From Chloroflexota bacterium (lineage in GTDB: Bacteria > Chloroflexota > Limnocylindria > Limnocylindrales > CSP1-4): a DNA stretch of 9,779 nucleotides. A program made the translations under genes and the position numbers. The stretch lies in assembly GCA_003158495.1 (NCBI GenBank), contig PMJT01000072.1, positions 172-9,950 of the forward strand, written 5' to 3'. A model generated the notes under the pieces. That model made no database searches and was not told where the DNA came from. It saw nothing but the letters and a program-made list of their open reading frames with translations. Positions 8,128-9,779 of this stretch are shown one piece after another (position 1 is the stretch's first letter; the number at the start of each line of letters is the position of its first letter).

Positions 8128-9396
8128 CTAGCGGCTGAGCAGCCCGGCGGAACCCCGCCAGAGCCCGCCGAGCAAGGCAAGCCACGGCACCAGGTACAGA
8201 GCGTTGTGCGAGCCGCCCAGCCAGCCCATCGTATTCATCCCGTACGCCACACCGGCGCCGAGTAACGCCACCACCGCGCCCTGCGCAACCAGCGACCAGC
8301 GGACATGCCGGCCCAGCCTGCGGAGAGCACCGACGTCGCCTTCGTCCTCGGCTTCGACACCGGCTTCGATCTCCTCGTCGGCCACCTGGGCCATGAAGCG
8401 TCGGGCCCAACTCGGCCCGTGCAAGATGACGAAGTAGGCCGCGGAGGCGTAAGCGACGCCGCCAACGATGTCGACGACCCAGTGCTCGCCCAGGTAGACG
8501 ACAGAGAACCAGACGCAAGCGGTATAGGCGAGCATCAGCCAGCCGACCTTGCCGAAGGCGCGCTGGGCGAACAGGAAGGCGAGGAAGGGGTACGCGGCGT
8601 GCAGCGACGGGAAGGCCGCAACGTCGTTGGAGCTGATGCTGTAGACCGAATACGAGTAGAAGTAGTTGCCGAAGCCAAAGAACGACGACAGTCCGTTGAA
8701 CCCGGTATCCCGCAGGTGGAGCACGCCGGTCACGCACGCGCCACCGCAGTACGGCGCTGCTTTGAGCGGGTCGGCGGCCCACCATGGCGGCGCCACCGGC
8801 AGGAGCAGGAACGTCGCGAAGGCGGCCATCGACAGCACGATCAAGGCGCCGACGTAGTCGTAGTAGATCCGGCGCTGGTGGATCCAGAGCAGGAAGCCGA
8901 CGGCCAGCGGCAGCGGGAAGTGGAGGAAGTAGAAGACCACGGCGATCGATGCCAGGACGTCCGGGCTGGTTGCCGGGCCGGCATGGAACAGCCCCTGCAG
9001 GAATTGCGTCGGCAGCCCGCCCAGGCCTATCACGCGCTCGATCGACACGATGTCCGACACGTGGATCGGCAGCCCGAACTTGTCGGCGTAGCCGCGCATC
9101 AGTTCGTAGGCAAAGAACAACGCCACGAACGGGATCCAGTCGCGCAGGAAGAGCTTGCCGCGTCCCAGCAGCAACGCCGCCAGTCCGAAACTCACAACGA
9201 CCACGTCCGGCGTGACGGAGATGCCGCGAGAGATCATCAGGATCGATAGCAGGACCGCGTAGGCGATGACCGCTGCGAGCAGGAGCCGGTCGTTGCGCCG
9301 TCCGAGTTCGTGAGGCTTGCCGGCCGAGTCCGTCATCACCTCCGGGCCGAGTGGGTCCGTGGCCGGAGCGGCCTGTAGAGCCGCTTCGTCGTTCAC
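8128..9396 (-). CDS. PAP2/AUR1-family membrane phosphatase or phosphotransferase
   Basis: A 422-residue polytopic membrane protein of the PAP2 superfamily, closest in style to the AUR1/inositolphosphotransferase-like branch. Catalytic signatures are FPSLHA (262-267, with His266) and GEHWVVD (303-309, with H305 and D309), plus the APPWW segment (202-206) typical of that branch. About nine hydrophobic segments are visible, near residues 38-56, 62-79, 86-100, 145-171, 180-202, 268-278, 284-300, 310-326 and 366-386, with another near 398-412. A cytoplasmic-type acidic patch (ADEEIEAGVEAEDEGD, 339-354) sits before the last segments. There is no signal peptide; a 35-residue soluble N-terminus comes first. 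The GTG start at 9396 overlaps the rpe stop as GTGA and follows GGGAG at 7 nt. The substrate cannot be told from sequence; lipid phosphate or head-group transfer is inferred. Confidence 0.85.
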   Translation of the reverse strand: MNDEAALQAAPATDPLGPEVMTDSAGKPHELGRRNDRLLLAAVIAYAVLLSILMISRGISVTPDVVVVSFGLAALLLGRGKLFLRDWIPFVALFFAYELMRGYADKFGLPIHVSDIVSIERVIGLGGLPTQFLQGLFHAGPATSPDVLASIAVVFYFLHFPLPLAVGFLLWIHQRRIYYDYVGALIVLSMAAFATFLLLPVAPPWWAADPLKAAPYCGGACVTGVLHLRDTGFNGLSSFFGFGNYFYSYSVYSISSNDVAAFPSLHAAYPFLAFLFAQRAFGKVGWLMLAYTACVWFSVVYLGEHWVVDIVGGVAYASAAYFVILHGPSWARRFMAQVADEEIEAGVEAEDEGDVGALRRLGRHVRWSLVAQGAVVALLGAGVAYGMNTMGWLGGSHNALYLVPWLALLGGLWRGSAGLLSR

Positions 9397-9779
9397 TCAG
9401 CGTCTCCCGCGGGGTGCTTCGTGGCTGTGGCTGGGGCCGGCCGGCTGCGATAGCCCCTGTCGGCCAGCGACTTGACGAGCTTGATCTCCGCTTCTATGTC
9501 CACGCCCTTCTTCCAGAGAACGGACCCGACGACCAGGACGTCGACGCCGAGCTCGCCACAGTACTCGGCAGAAGCCCGATTGGCGCCGCCGTCGACGTGG
9601 ACCTCGCGCCGCGACGGCGGCTCGCCGGGGCGGTCGCGAAACACGGCGTGGGCCGGATCGATCTTCGTGGCCACGTCGGCCATGAACTTCTGACCGCCGA
9701 AGCCGGGCTCCACGGTCATCACCATGATGATGTCCAGCAGGTCGCCGTACGGGTCGAGCGCCGTGAGCGGCGTGGCCGG
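9393..9779 (-). CDS. rpe: Ribulose-phosphate 3-epimerase, 3' part only
   Basis: The C-terminal 128 residues of Rpe, a cytosolic TIM-barrel metalloenzyme that interconverts ribulose 5-phosphate and xylulose 5-phosphate in the pentose phosphate pathway. The reading frame is open to the right edge, so the 5' end lies outside. The family block PATPLTALDPY at the edge leads into VMTVEPGFGGQKFM, and then VDGGAN with the catalytic Asp, followed by GVDVLVVGSVLW as the phosphate-binding region. The last 25 or so residues are an unconserved Arg/Pro/Ala tail. Its TGA overlaps the GTG start of the PAP2-family gene by 4 nt, so the two are translationally coupled. Confidence 0.95.
   Translation of the reverse strand, partial: PATPLTALDPYGDLLDIIMVMTVEPGFGGQKFMADVATKIDPAHAVFRDRPGEPPSRREVHVDGGANRASAEYCGELGVDVLVVGSVLWKKGVDIEAEIKLVKSLADRGYRSRPAPATATKHPAGDAE

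Noticed and set aside
8305..9249. A 314-codon plus-strand open frame opposite the PAP2-family gene
   Set aside because: Its Asp/Glu/Arg/Gly-rich sequence is what the complement of hydrophobic membrane codons gives; no family features are seen.

Overview
The window is a GC-rich (roughly two-thirds G+C) stretch of a bacterial chromosome carrying compact housekeeping genes, with no mobile element, CRISPR array, tRNA or rRNA that I can see. The gene order asp23-like / fakA-like / recG / rsmD / coaD / DivIVA-SepIVA-like / DUF177, and the sequence style of the proteins, point to a high-GC Gram-positive-type lineage. A Chloroflexota member (Limnocylindria-like) is my best guess, but this rests on recalled gene order and motifs and not on a search.

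Layout. Positions 1-7230 hold one leftward cluster, read from right to left. It runs Asp23/Gls24-family protein, DAK-domain (FakA-like) kinase subunit, RecG helicase, RsmD 16S rRNA methyltransferase, CoaD, a DivIVA/SepIVA-like coiled-coil protein, and the DUF177/YceD protein. Spacing is tight (4-nt and 8-nt overlaps, 4-16 nt gaps) until after coaD, where a perfect TATAAT overlaps the coaD stop codon and probably gives the last two genes a promoter of their own. Positions 1-198 are a promoter and leader for a gene just outside the left edge (rpmF would be the usual neighbour), with a Shine-Dalgarno sequence at the very edge.

Positions 7231-7338 are a divergent control region. Rightward it drives rpmB (ribosomal protein L28, zinc-ribbon form) from an extended -10 promoter; leftward it probably drives the large cluster. 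rpmB ends in a strong Rho-independent terminator. From the right edge a second leftward operon converges on it: rpe (3' part only), a nine-segment-like PAP2/AUR1-type membrane phosphatase or transferase, and dtd (D-aminoacyl-tRNA deacylase).

The genes serve ribosome biogenesis and translation quality (rsmD, rpmB, dtd, DUF177), cofactor and lipid metabolism (coaD, fakA-like, PAP2), DNA repair (recG), envelope or septum organisation (SepIVA-like, Asp23) and the pentose phosphate pathway (rpe). GTG starts are very common here (coaD, rsmD, recG, dtd, PAP2). The most unusual item is the SepIVA-like gene. It has no ATG, GTG or TTG at its expected N-terminus; the conserved-looking start lies at an ATA codon placed at ideal distance from a consensus ribosome binding site. 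I found no convincing previously undescribed multi-gene system.
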